IMG/VR virus record: IMGVR_UViG_3300004463_000307
Coordinates: 1-32,036 of that record
Length of the DNA stretch: 32,036 bases
From: a virus
Reading direction: 5' to 3' (one strand)
Part shown: piece after piece, positions 4,957-11,190 of the stretch
Numbering within the stretch: the first letter of the stretch is position 1
Layout: every line of letters begins with the position of its first letter
The notes under the pieces: generated by a model
Databases searched by the model: none
What the model saw: the letters and a program-made list of their open reading frames with translations, nothing else
What the model was told of the DNA's origin: nothing
Made by a program: the position numbers and the translations under genes

Positions 4957-5296
4957 AATAAATAACGCTAAGATTACAGGTACCTCACTAGGCTTTGAAG
5001 ACCACGGCATTATGACATTCTTCATCTACCTAGAGTGGAAGAGTGCAGGTGTAGGCTTCGGTGGTTATGCACTAGATGCATACGATAAGACCCTAGAAAA
5101 GCGTGTAGGGGTAGGCGAGAGCCTAGACCTCATCAAAGAGATTCTAGAAGTCGTAGGCGTAGAGAAATGGGAAGACCTGAAGGGGCAGTACGTTCGAGTT
5201 GAATCAGAAGGCTGGGGTGGTAGAGCCCTTGCCATAGGCAACTTACTAGAAGATAAATGGGTTAACCCAGAGGAATTCTTTAAACGATATGAGTAA
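4949..5296 (+). CDS. conserved phage protein, 115 aa, function unknown
   Basis: The sequence has the look of a conserved hypothetical family found in many phages: it opens with ISITGT-like residues (NNAKITGTSLGFEDHGIMTF), has a central GVGFGGYALD stretch, and ends with RALAIGNLLEDKWVNPEEFF. I recall close relatives in unrelated phages but no assigned function. Predicted to be alpha/beta and soluble. Start and stop overlap neighbouring genes, placing it just before the DEDDh exonuclease. Confidence 0.8.
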   Translation: MSEINNAKITGTSLGFEDHGIMTFFIYLEWKSAGVGFGGYALDAYDKTLEKRVGVGESLDLIKEILEVVGVEKWEDLKGQYVRVESEGWGGRALAIGNLLEDKWVNPEEFFKRYE

Positions 5297-5792
5297 TTAT
5301 ATTTTTGTTGACGTTGAAGCTAGGGGAGCTTCACCTGTCAACGGTACAATGACCGAATTCGGAGCTGTACACGAGAAAAGTCTCAAGACGTTTCACGGTG
5401 TGCTATTCGAAGGGTCACCCGACCCAGAGAACCCAGCGATCCCTGTAATTGGTGATCGTGTCGCCTACGACGCAGATGTAGCCCTACAGTTCCTGTCGTG
5501 GCTGCATGAAGTAGGGGGTAATGAACGCCCTGTCTTCGTCTCAGACAACGTAGCATACGACTGGATGTGGATAGCAGGTATGTTTGACCGAGCCAACATG
5601 GTTAATCCATTTGGTCACTCAGGTAGGCGTATAAGCGACTTCTGGGCAGGGCTTAACAACAATTGGGGTGAAACCCAGTCATGGAAGCGTTTTCGCATTA
5701 CAAAGCATACTCACCACCCTGTAGACGACGCTATGGGTAACGTAGAAGCGTTCCAAGAGATTAAAAGAATAGCAAAGGAACAACGTAAATGA
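5289..5792 (+). CDS. DEDDh 3'-5' exonuclease, DnaQ/RNase T-like
   Basis: All four acidic positions and the His of the DEDDh class are visible: Asp8 and Glu10 in FVDVEARG, Asp91 in AYDW, His142 and Asp147 in HHPVDDA. Length of 167 residues suits a stand-alone exonuclease domain. The family uses two metal ions to trim 3' ends. Candidate roles are proofreading, 3' processing of tRNA precursors (RNase T is in this family) or nucleotide salvage. The presence of large tRNA arrays makes an RNA role worth considering, but the sequence does not decide. Confidence 0.88.
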   Translation: MSNYIFVDVEARGASPVNGTMTEFGAVHEKSLKTFHGVLFEGSPDPENPAIPVIGDRVAYDADVALQFLSWLHEVGGNERPVFVSDNVAYDWMWIAGMFDRANMVNPFGHSGRRISDFWAGLNNNWGETQSWKRFRITKHTHHPVDDAMGNVEAFQEIKRIAKEQRK

Positions 5793-5920
5793 TAACACTA
5801 ATAATAGGGATCATAATCGGTTTTGCTTCGGCAGCTATGGGTTATGGTGTCTCTACTTGGCAGTTCTGGCTCATAGCCATGCCATTAGCCTTCATCATTG
5901 GTCTAATTATAAGGAGATAA
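5789..5920 (+). CDS. two-helix membrane peptide, 43 aa
   Basis: ATG overlaps the exonuclease stop (ATGA). The peptide is almost entirely hydrophobic: MITLIIGIIIGFASAAMGYG, a short polar turn, then FWLIAMPLAFIIGLII and Arg-Arg at the end. A hairpin of two membrane helices with the basic end in the cytosol is expected. One of several such peptides scattered through the early operons. The last codons double as the ribosome-binding site (AAGGAG) for the next gene. Confidence 0.7.
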   Translation: MITLIIGIIIGFASAAMGYGVSTWQFWLIAMPLAFIIGLIIRR

Positions 5921-5921
5921 T

Positions 5922-6182
5922 ATGTCAGTCAGAGACACAAGTAGAGCAGCCTATAAAGAAATAGAACCTAAGCTCGGTGATAAACAAAAACTTGTTCTGT
6001 CTACAATAAAAAAAGCTAAGAGACCTGTTAACAATCAAGAGATCGCTTTACACCTAGCTCTACCAATCAATACAATAACACCTCGTACTAACGAGTTGTT
6101 GAGTATCGAAAAGGTAGAACTAGCCTTTAAAGCAATCTACCCGCCGACTGGTCGAAAGGTTTGTTACTGGAAGATAAAATGA
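5922..6182 (+). CDS. winged-helix DNA-binding protein, 86 aa
   Basis: Residues 20-85 fit a winged helix: a first helix KQKLVLSTIKKA, then PVNNQEIALHLALPINTITPRTNELL as the helix-turn-helix, and a beta wing ending GRKVCYWKIK. Similar short proteins in phages are annotated as MarR-like or as wHTH proteins with unknown targets. It has an AAGGAG ribosome-binding site. It could act as a transcriptional switch for early genes; no operator can be assigned from sequence alone. Confidence 0.75.
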   Translation: MSVRDTSRAAYKEIEPKLGDKQKLVLSTIKKAKRPVNNQEIALHLALPINTITPRTNELLSIEKVELAFKAIYPPTGRKVCYWKIK

Positions 6183-6664
6183 AACAAGTAACCATAGCAA
6201 CTGACATAAGTTGCGACCCAGACCACAAGATAGCAACCTGGGCGTGTTATATAAAACACAACAAAGGCGAGATCAAACAAACTGGGCAGTTCAAGGATTT
6301 CCACAAGAATACCGCTGCCGCTGAGACATACGCTCTCATTAACGCCTTAACGATAGCCCACGAGAACATAGATGATTGGAGTGAAAGCAATGTAACAATA
6401 TATAACGAAATAGAGTACGTACTCGACCCAGTTAAAACGAAAGCTGGGAATGTAAGATTAAGAGACAAAGAACGAGCAGATGCTATCAAAGAGATAGCGA
6501 TACCGATCCTACTAGAAGCAATGGCTTGGGACAAAGAAGATGTAAAGGCTCATTACGCTGGCTGGCAACAGTCTGGCGAAGAGAAGTACATATTGAACCG
6601 ATGGTGCGATCAGGAATCACGCAAAGTTCTAAAAGAAATTCGTGCAAAAAAGTACTTGCAATAA
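6179..6664 (+). CDS. RNase H-fold protein
   Basis: I take the ATG overlapping the previous stop (ATGA) over an upstream in-frame ATG at 6161. The start VTIATDISCDPDHKIATWAC followed by AAAETYALINAL fits the first strand (Asp9) and the Glu-bearing helix of RNase HI; later acidic residues are less clear. The length of 161 residues suits the family. RNase HI removes RNA from RNA-DNA hybrids, here perhaps replication primers. The middle part diverges from typical RNase HI, so a related RNase H-like nuclease is possible. Confidence 0.7.
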   Translation: MKQVTIATDISCDPDHKIATWACYIKHNKGEIKQTGQFKDFHKNTAAAETYALINALTIAHENIDDWSESNVTIYNEIEYVLDPVKTKAGNVRLRDKERADAIKEIAIPILLEAMAWDKEDVKAHYAGWQQSGEEKYILNRWCDQESRKVLKEIRAKKYLQ

Positions 6665-6684
6665 AAGAATTTTTGATATATAAT
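6656..6684 (+). promoter_or_regulatory. promoter TTGCAA-17-TATAAT before the SSB-like gene
   Basis: The -35-like TTGCAA (6656-6661) overlaps the end of the RNase H-fold gene. The -10 is TATAAT (6679-6684) followed by TAGAAG. A leader of about 25 nt with AAGGAG follows. It gives the SSB-like gene its own promoter inside the operon. Confidence 0.75.
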
Positions 6685-6713
6685 TAGAAGTATAAATAAA
6701 TTAAGGAGCAAAG

Positions 6714-7403
6714 ATGAGTCTATTAGACGACAACCGTCCGACAAATCCAGCAAAACATTTCATTAACGCTAAGAACGGTGGACTATCGTATTACGATAAA
6801 GAAGAAGGCCAGGACGTTTCGGTGCCAACGCCATTTGAGTTTATTGTTCTCGATCAGCTTGCAACAGTCAAGGGTTGGTCAGCAGAGCATGACACAGGCA
6901 TGTGGTCAAACGAAGTAAAGCGTATTGGTGAACAGCCACTTAACGTTCGTACAAAGAACGGTCCTGTAGCATCGGGTCTGTGGAAAGAAATCAAAGACGA
7001 AGTTAAAGCCGATGGCGGTAACTTTAACGCCGTGATCTACCTTGCAGCTAAGGGTCGTGACGGCCTAGAGACCCAAGCTCTTATGCTTAAGGGTGCTGCA
7101 CTCAACGCATGGGTAGAGTTCACTAAAAAGACCAACCTGAAGACGCACAAAGTCGTTCTCGCTAGTTGGGCAGACGCTAAAAAGGGTTCAGTCAAGTACC
7201 ACGTACCTGTATTCCAGGCAGTACCAATGGAAGATGGCGAACTAGATCAGGCCAAAGAACGTGCAGTCGAATTGCGTGACTACCACAACGAGTATTTCTC
7301 AGCTAGGACTGAAAGTAACGACAGTGAAACAGCTACCCAAAAAGATGTTGTTATCACAGACATCGACGACAAGCCTATTGACTTAAGCGAGATTCCTTTC
7401 TAG
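6714..7403 (+). CDS. putative single-stranded DNA-binding protein
   Basis: A 229-residue protein whose C-terminus is acidic and ends DKPIDLSEIPF, the kind of tail (acidic stretch, then Ile-Pro-Phe) that bacterial SSB and several phage SSBs use to recruit partner proteins. The body is beta-rich with many Lys residues and shows no enzyme motif. Own promoter and a strong AAGGAG site suggest high expression, as needed for a coating protein. The OB fold is not provable by eye, so the call rests on tail, size and position among replication genes. Confidence 0.65.
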   Translation: MSLLDDNRPTNPAKHFINAKNGGLSYYDKEEGQDVSVPTPFEFIVLDQLATVKGWSAEHDTGMWSNEVKRIGEQPLNVRTKNGPVASGLWKEIKDEVKADGGNFNAVIYLAAKGRDGLETQALMLKGAALNAWVEFTKKTNLKTHKVVLASWADAKKGSVKYHVPVFQAVPMEDGELDQAKERAVELRDYHNEYFSARTESNDSETATQKDVVITDIDDKPIDLSEIPF

Positions 7404-7410
7404 GATTTGT

Positions 7411-7554
7411 ATGTCATTCGTAATCATTGTGGGACTAGTAGTGGCGGTAATCGCCCTACTGGTCACCCTCAACTCACAAAGTAATACTATTAAGAACTAC
7501 GAACAAGAGCTTACAAAGAAAGCCAGAAAGGGTCGTAAAAATGTTTCCAAGTAA
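7411..7554 (+). CDS. single-helix membrane peptide, 47 aa
   Basis: Starts MSFVIIVGLVVAVIALLVTL, one N-terminal membrane helix, then a short polar linker and a very basic tail (KKARKGRKNVSK). The orientation is expected with the basic tail in the cytosol. It lies directly before the SPFH gene, which also has an N-terminal membrane anchor, and the two may overlap by a few codons. Function unknown. Confidence 0.7.
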   Translation: MSFVIIVGLVVAVIALLVTLNSQSNTIKNYEQELTKKARKGRKNVSK

Positions 7555-7588
7555 TACAGAGCCAAGCCGAAAATCAGCAGAGGAAATT

Positions 7589-8395
7589 ATGTTCCGCCGA
7601 TTTGTAAAATTAGGAGTGATTGGGGCATTAGTCCTTCTCGCACTCATTACGTTCTTCAGCTCTATGCGTAGCGTTGATACAGGGCGTGTAGGCGTTGTCA
7701 CACAGTATGGGTCAGTGACAGGTCGTGAACTAACAGAGGGTCTCTCATGGGTTCTTCCATGGGGCTTGAACAACGTTACGGAATATGACGTTAAGACACA
7801 AAAAGTAGAAGCAACATCACAAGCTGCTACTAAAGACCTACAGGATGTGAACGCAACAATCGTACTGACTTATTCACTTAATCGTGGTAAAGTATCAGAA
7901 GTTCACCAACAGGTCGGTAAAGAATTCCAACAGGTAGAAATCGACCCACAGGTACAAGAGGCATTCAAGGCCGTATCAGCACGTTACACAGCGTCAGAAT
8001 TGATCACAGAGCGTGCCAAGGTCAAAGAAGAGGTACTTAAGAACCTACAAGACCGCTTAGAGAAGAATGGTCGTTACAACATTCAAGACATTGCTATCAC
8101 GAACTTCACATTCAGTGCAGAGTTCAATAAGGCTATCGAAGCGGTGCAGATTGCTAACCAGCGTATCGCACAGGCTCGTCAAGAACTTGAGACCACAAAG
8201 GTACAGGCGGAAAAAGAGATTGCAGCAGCACAGGGTGCAGCAGAAGCACAGCGTCTGCAACAGCAGAGTCTTAACCCAGAGCTACTTCGTAAGATGGAAC
8301 TCGAAAACCAAGCCAAAGCTATCGAAAAGTGGAACGGTGTACAGCCAACCACAGTAGCAGACGGCAGCAACTTACTATTTAACGTAGGTCGCTAG
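7589..8395 (+). CDS. SPFH-domain membrane protein (stomatin/prohibitin-like)
   Basis: An N-terminal membrane helix (about residues 5-25) is followed by VDTGRVGVVTQYGSVTGREL and the SPFH beta domain, then RYTASELITERAKVKEEVL, typical of the end of the PHB domain, and a long Ala/Glu/Gln-rich coiled coil (about 190-250). I chose the ATG at 7589 with GAGGAAATT in front; an in-frame ATG at 7541 would add 16 polar residues. SPFH proteins form large ring or cage assemblies on membranes and often control membrane proteases such as FtsH. In a phage this could protect phage proteins or the membrane; that is inference. Confidence 0.88.
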   Translation: MFRRFVKLGVIGALVLLALITFFSSMRSVDTGRVGVVTQYGSVTGRELTEGLSWVLPWGLNNVTEYDVKTQKVEATSQAATKDLQDVNATIVLTYSLNRGKVSEVHQQVGKEFQQVEIDPQVQEAFKAVSARYTASELITERAKVKEEVLKNLQDRLEKNGRYNIQDIAITNFTFSAEFNKAIEAVQIANQRIAQARQELETTKVQAEKEIAAAQGAAEAQRLQQQSLNPELLRKMELENQAKAIEKWNGVQPTTVADGSNLLFNVGR

Positions 8396-8538
8396 TGAAA
8401 ATCACAAGTATAGCAAGGGGGGTTACCATTGACGGTGACCCCTCTGGCACAAAGTATGACCGTGTAGCCTTCATCGGTAAAGACGGTATAGAAAGAGCGG
8501 TAGTATGGACATCGAAACAGCAATCGCAGGTGTCTTAA
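8395..8538 (+). CDS. small beta-rich hypothetical protein, 47 aa, GTG start
   Basis: The GTG overlaps the SPFH stop (TAGTG). The peptide VKITSIARGVTIDGDPSGTK continues as short strands and turns (YDRVAFIGKDGIERAVVW). It overlaps the start of the next gene by 34 nt, which is more than usual here. Codon use resembles that of neighbours. Moderately supported; without it about 110 nt would be non-coding. Confidence 0.45.
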   Translation: MKITSIARGVTIDGDPSGTKYDRVAFIGKDGIERAVVWTSKQQSQVS

Positions 8539-8873
8539 AAGAAAGGGCTGCCCTTCAAGATATGGAAGGCACACCAAACCCTTCTTATCTAAGTGAACAC
8601 ATGCAACTACTCTCACAGTACAACAGCGTACTTGAAGAAAGAGTAGGCGACGAAAAAAAGAAACTTGACATACGAGAAGCAGAGCTATTTAAAGGCTACC
8701 GAAAAGAAGGTATGTCGGTCAACGCATCAGAAGTTCAAACGAAAAATGATGTGGCACCAGAGAAAGCTGAGATCAATCGTCTCACGACACTCATCAGCAG
8801 CAGTTGGCGTTTTATTTCCGCCACACAATCAAGAGTCAAGCACTTAATAACTGAATCACAAAACCAAATATAG
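8505..8873 (+). CDS. hypothetical helical protein, 122 aa
   Basis: Mostly charged and helical with no Cys: a first helix MDIETAIAGVLKERAALQDM, a Pro-containing linker, then two longer helices that could pair as a coiled coil. No enzyme motif or membrane segment. Probably expressed with the SPFH operon. No family recognised. Confidence 0.75.
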   Translation: MDIETAIAGVLKERAALQDMEGTPNPSYLSEHMQLLSQYNSVLEERVGDEKKKLDIREAELFKGYRKEGMSVNASEVQTKNDVAPEKAEINRLTTLISSSWRFISATQSRVKHLITESQNQI

Positions 8874-8880
8874 GAGCTAT

Positions 8881-9156
8881 ATGAAAGCATCGTACGCATT
8901 CAAACTAGGCGACAGCTACGGTGACCCAACCGAAGTGGTAGTCGAAGCAGAGAGCTTTGCAGAAGCAAAGAAAGCAGCAGAGTCTTTAATAAAGGGTAGC
9001 AAAGTTAAGCTAGGCGAACTGCGTAGAGTAGTCGATAGCAACCTAATGATCAATCATCAGAACATCGTAGAGCGTAAGCTATCTATCGATGAGCACCACA
9101 TGAAGCATTCGGGCGAAATAACAGAAATCAAAGTTAACGGTGGAAAGCGTAAGTAA
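8881..9156 (+). CDS. hypothetical protein, 91 aa
   Basis: An alpha/beta pattern: strand YAFKLGD, then strand EVVVEAE, then helix FAEAKKAAESLIKGSKV. The N-terminus of the nuclease at 3449 has a similar layout (YSLTAVVPV, TVEVEADSIEEAEAE), so both may share a small beta-alpha module of unknown role. Basic C-terminus. GGAGCT lies just before the ATG. Confidence 0.75.
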   Translation: MKASYAFKLGDSYGDPTEVVVEAESFAEAKKAAESLIKGSKVKLGELRRVVDSNLMINHQNIVERKLSIDEHHMKHSGEITEIKVNGGKRK

Positions 9157-9329
9157 TGTCAGAAAAGTTGAAATATGTAAGTCCAGAATACCAAAAGCAG
9201 CTAGAAGACTTAGGCGACACACTTATGCAAAGCGTGCGTGAACGTCTGGCAGCAGCAGCACTTGACGACACTGTAGAATTTCCAGCAGTAAGCGAACAGC
9301 TAGAGCTTGAATATGGAACAGAGTCCTGA
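9156..9329 (+). CDS. hypothetical acidic protein, 57 aa
   Basis: Starts on the last base of the previous stop (TAATG). MSEKLKYVSPEYQKQLEDLG is followed by a helix rich in Ala and Leu and an acidic C-terminus. No family recognised. Overlaps the next gene by 17 nt. The chain of one-base overlaps supports translation. Confidence 0.65.
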   Translation: MSEKLKYVSPEYQKQLEDLGDTLMQSVRERLAAAALDDTVEFPAVSEQLELEYGTES

Positions 9330-9486
9330 GAAAGAAGACCCACGCTACGATAACGTATCATTCATAGACGAATACCCAGAACTCGCAAAGAAAGTTTGGC
9401 TAAGACGATTAGCAAGACAACGACAGCTGGGAGTTAGCGTACTACCAAGGGTAATAAAATTTCAACCAAAAAGGAGCACCGAATAG
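9313..9486 (+). CDS. hypothetical protein, 57 aa, last gene of early operon 1
   Basis: Acidic first half (MEQSPEKEDPRYDNVSFIDE) and strongly basic second half (WLRRLARQRQ and a Lys/Arg-rich end), so it may bind nucleic acid or acidic partners. Its last codons and stop lie within the bidirectional terminator hairpin at 9474-9492. No family recognised. Confidence 0.65.
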   Translation: MEQSPEKEDPRYDNVSFIDEYPELAKKVWLRRLARQRQLGVSVLPRVIKFQPKRSTE

Positions 9487-9496
9487 GTGCTCTTTT
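9474..9496. terminator. bidirectional intrinsic terminator
   Basis: Perfect 7-bp stem GAGCACC (9474-9480) with GGTGCTC (9486-9492) and loop GAATA. Four T follow on the plus strand; on the minus strand the hairpin is followed by CTTTTT. It separates the convergent plus-strand early operon and the minus-strand gene ending at 9495, serving both. Confidence 0.88.
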
Positions 9497-9875
9497 AAAA
9501 ATCTTCTGGTAATGCTCCTTCGAGCGTGGCTGCGAACTGAGCCTCTTGCTTATCAACCTCTTGCATGTAAGCACGTAGATCACAAGCTGGTACGGTTCTT
9601 TGGTTCGCCATATGTGGAAAACTATTTTTAATTGCATGTGCTGCAATGCTTTTGTATACAGGATGGAACTGTTCAAAGAAGTACATGCCCTGTGGCTGGT
9701 CTTTCTCGTTGCGTCCTGTCTGTACGAATGCGTGGTTCGCACTTGCATTCTCAAATTGTGTATCGCCGATCGCTGTACGTCCTAGAAATGTGTAAATGCT
9801 CGTATTTTCGGGCGTTAATTCTAGTTTTTTGCCATCGGCCATATTTAACGTTAAGCCTGGTTCTTGTTCACTCAT
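9495..9875 (-). CDS. hypothetical protein, 126 aa
   Basis: A soluble protein with an N-terminal beta-rich part (LTLNMADGKKLELTPENTSI), a middle with YFFEQFHPVY and a helical C-terminus ending in acidic residues. Its ATG overlaps the stop of the membrane protein at 9868 (ATGA), so the two form a small operon ended by the bidirectional terminator. No family recognised. Confidence 0.8.
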   Translation of the reverse strand: MSEQEPGLTLNMADGKKLELTPENTSIYTFLGRTAIGDTQFENASANHAFVQTGRNEKDQPQGMYFFEQFHPVYKSIAAHAIKNSFPHMANQRTVPACDLRAYMQEVDKQEAQFAATLEGALPEDF

Positions 9876-10134
9876 ATGCTTCTTCTATCGCTTTCTCAAC
9901 CAATTTCCAGCTCAATGCTTTGTGAAAAGGGTCGTATCTCTCTGGTAATATATTAGCGAGATGACAAGAAGTAATAGCAATAGTGCCTAAAGCGAGTACT
10001 CGACCAATGCGTGTCTCTAAAGCCCTGTCTACGGCTTCTGACATTGTTTCGCCCTTCGGACAGAATGCATCGTAAGCTGCTACTCCTGTCGCAAGAACGC
10101 CCCAAGCTACTGTACTAGGTCTTGGTCTCTCCAT
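9868..10134 (-). CDS. small membrane protein, 88 aa, leaderless
   Basis: I start at the internal ATG (MERPRPSTVAWGVLATGVAA) because a TATAAT lies exactly 6 nt upstream; a longer frame would run back into tRNA-Lys. The protein resembles a short membrane protein family common in actinobacterial phages: an RPRPST-W-G opening, a first hydrophobic helix, a cytosolic helix with EAVDRALETR, and a second hydrophobic helix (VLALGTIAITSCHLANILP) followed by DPFH. I recall the family as uncharacterised (DUF7427-like); the exact assignment is from memory and needs checking. Confidence 0.8.
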   Translation of the reverse strand: MERPRPSTVAWGVLATGVAAYDAFCPKGETMSEAVDRALETRIGRVLALGTIAITSCHLANILPERYDPFHKALSWKLVEKAIEEAYE

Positions 10135-10140
10135 AGACTT

Positions 10141-10146
10141 ATTATA
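10141..10146 (-). promoter_or_regulatory. -10 TATAAT, leaderless start of the 88-aa membrane gene
   Basis: TATAAT at 10141-10146, then six bases, then ATG at 10134. It lies 9 nt beyond the 3' end of tRNA-Lys(CTT), the last gene of the second array. Confidence 0.55.
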
Positions 10147-10154
10147 ACATAAAA

Positions 10155-10231
10155 TGGTGGGACTGGAAGGAATCGAACCTTCAACATTCACCTTAAGAGG
10201 GTGCTGCTCTGCCTGATTGAGCTACAATCCC
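10155..10231 (-). tRNA. tRNA-Lys(CTT)
   Basis: Anticodon loop CTCTTAA (CTT) on stem CACC/GGTG, acceptor GGGATTG/CAGTCCC, T-loop TTCGATT, discriminator A, encoded CCA. Last gene of the second array. Confidence 0.94.
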
Positions 10232-10235
10232 ATTT

Positions 10236-10324
10236 TGGAGCCTTGTGCGGAGTCGAACCGCTTTTGTCATGTCTTACGAGGAGCTACCTCTGCCCTGACC
10301 GTGTTACCGTTACACTATCGCAGC
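10236..10324 (-). tRNA. tRNA-like gene with enlarged anticodon region, identity unclear
   Basis: A good D-arm (GTGT-AACGGTA-ACAC), a normal T-loop TTCGACT on a GCGG/CCGC stem and a CCA end are present, and the spacing to neighbours is that of a tRNA gene. The anticodon arm is abnormal: GTCA and TGAC pair, but enclose 26 nt rather than 7, and those contain an inner GAGG/CCTC hairpin. The acceptor strands pair poorly. It may be a decayed or chimeric tRNA, a tRNA with a 19-nt insertion, or a tRNA mimic. No amino acid can be assigned. Confidence 0.55.
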
Positions 10325-10329
10325 ATATA

Positions 10330-10406
10330 TGGTGGAGCCAGAGAGAATCGAACTCTCCACACCTTGCTTGCAAAGCAAAGTCGCCAGCCTTGGAACATGT
10401 GACCCC
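10330..10406 (-). tRNA. tRNA-Ala(TGC)
   Basis: Anticodon stem TTTGC/GCAAG around TTTGCAA (TGC), acceptor GGGGTCA/TGGCTCC with wobble pairs, T-loop TTCGATT, discriminator A, encoded CCA. The G3-T70 wobble pair that AlaRS uses is present. Confidence 0.92.
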
Positions 10407-10410
10407 ATAT

Positions 10411-10485
10411 TGGTGGCTCAGGAAGGAATCGAACCTTCATCTGGTGGTTCGTAGCCACCCATTCTATCCGTTATACTACCGAGCC
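10411..10485 (-). tRNA. tRNA-Arg(ACG)
   Basis: Anticodon loop CTACGAA (ACG, read as inosine after A34 deamination) on stem GTGG/CCAC, acceptor GGCTCGG/CTGAGCC, T-loop TTCGATT, encoded CCA. It would read CGU, CGC and CGA but not CGG. Confidence 0.93.
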
Positions 10486-10488
10486 TTA

Positions 10489-10561
10489 TGGTTGCAATCC
10501 TAGGTACCGAGCCTAGCTAGACGGACTTATGAGATCCATCCGGTCACCTGACACGACTGCA
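10489..10561 (-). tRNA. tRNA-Met(CAT), elongator-like, short D-loop
   Basis: Anticodon loop CTCATAA (CAT) on TGGAT/GTCCG, acceptor TGCAGTC/GATTGCA, discriminator A, encoded CCA. The D-arm is reduced to GTC-AGGT-GAC with a 4-nt loop, and the T-loop is CTCGGTA instead of TTCRANN. Because a separate Ile(TAT) exists, this is more likely elongator Met than lysidine-modified Ile. Confidence 0.82.
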
Positions 10562-10564
10562 TTA

Positions 10565-10640
10565 TGGTTGCGGGGGGAGGATTCGAACCTCCGACCTGTT
10601 GCTTATGAGGCAACCGAGCTGACCACTGCTCTACCCCGCA
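10565..10640 (-). tRNA. tRNA-Met(CAT), initiator-like
   Basis: The D-arm and anticodon arm (AGAGCAG, AGCTCGG, CTCATAA, AGGTC) follow the pattern of bacterial initiator tRNA. The three G-C pairs usual below the anticodon are replaced by GTTGC/GCAAC, and position 1-72 is a T-A pair rather than a mismatch. Canonical T-loop, encoded CCA. Confidence 0.85.
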
Positions 10641-10643
10641 TTA

Positions 10644-10720
10644 TGGTGGTCCCTGTAGGACTCGAACCTACGACCTTCTCTGTGTAAGAGAGACGTTCTA
10701 GCCAACTGAACTAAGGAACC
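10644..10720 (-). tRNA. tRNA-Val(TAC)
   Basis: Perfect anticodon stem TCTCT/AGAGA around CTTACAC (TAC), T-loop TTCGAGT, discriminator A, encoded CCA. Confidence 0.95.
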
Positions 10721-10723
10721 TTA

Positions 10724-10796
10724 TGGTGGGCGATACAGGTACTGACCCTGTGTCAACAGAATATAAGTCTGCCGCTCTGCCTTTGAGCTAATCGCC
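10724..10796 (-). tRNA. tRNA-Ile(TAT)
   Basis: Anticodon loop CTTATAT (TAT) on CAGA/TCTG, acceptor GGCGATT/ATCGCC-type pairing, discriminator A, encoded CCA. The T-loop is GTCAGTA, off-consensus at position 54. A TAT anticodon reads AUA directly, so tRNA(Ile)-lysidine synthetase is not needed. Confidence 0.9.
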
Positions 10797-10800
10797 TATA

Positions 10801-10871
10801 TGGTGGCCACGCACGGAATCGAACCGTGTATTAAGGCTTAGAACACCTGTTACTTATCCTAAGACGTAGCC
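10801..10871 (-). tRNA. tRNA-Arg(TCT)
   Basis: Anticodon loop GTTCTAA (TCT), four-pair stem AGGT/GCCT, short D-arm TTA/TAA, perfect acceptor GGCTACG/CGTGGCC with wobble, T-loop TTCGATT, encoded CCA. It is the first tRNA downstream of the RNase P RNA (7 nt gap). Confidence 0.9.
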
Positions 10872-10878
10872 ATATTTT

Positions 10879-11108
10879 GAGTGTATCTGTAAGCGGGATT
10901 CTGTTTATCTCGTCATCTATCTTGAATTACTGTTGCCAGCAATTTCTTTGCGCTTACGCTTGCATACGAATAAGTATTTAGCCGTTTCACCCTGACTTAA
11001 CAGGTTCGTCACTGTTCGCAACTCTACCCTCACGGGCGACGGGCGTTACCCGCTATTCAATTGTATGTCCCGACTTTCCTCTCTTACGAGCGACGAGTCA
11101 ATATACTC
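10879..11108 (-). ncRNA. rnpB: miniature bacterial-type RNase P RNA
   Basis: The conserved core of bacterial RNase P RNA is present in order: GAGGAAAGTCGGGAC (CR I and 5' P4), GGGTAACGCC, GCGAACAGTGACGAACC, AGGGTGAAACGG (CR II), TTGCTGGC, AGATAGATGACGAG, and ACAGAATCCCGCTTACAG (CR V and 3' P4). P4 forms AAG-U-CGGGA/TCCCG-CTT with the universal bulged U. P1 is GAGTATAT/ATACACTC with one mismatch, P2 CTCGTC/GACGAG, and P3 a tiny GTAA-capped hairpin. Compared with the E. coli RNA, P12, P13 and P14 are missing and the P15-P17 region is replaced by a minimal hairpin without the GGU that binds tRNA CCA. Length is 230 nt against 350-400. One base separates it from tRNA-Gly. Confidence 0.93.
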
Positions 11109-11109
11109 A

Positions 11110-11185
11110 TGGTGCGAGATCGGGGAATCGAACTCCGATCTCCTGTTTGGAAGACAGGCATAATGAACCATTATACTAATCTCGC
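11110..11185 (-). tRNA. tRNA-Gly(TCC)
   Basis: Perfect anticodon stem CCTGT/ACAGG around CTTCCAA (TCC), acceptor GCGAGAT/ATCTCGC, T-loop TTCGATT, discriminator A, encoded CCA. Its CCA end is one base from the RNase P RNA. Confidence 0.95.
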
Positions 11186-11190
11186 ATATG

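Noticed and set aside
10201-10503. Open reading frame on the plus strand over the second tRNA array
   Set aside because: It covers five tRNA genes on the other strand and has no coding character.
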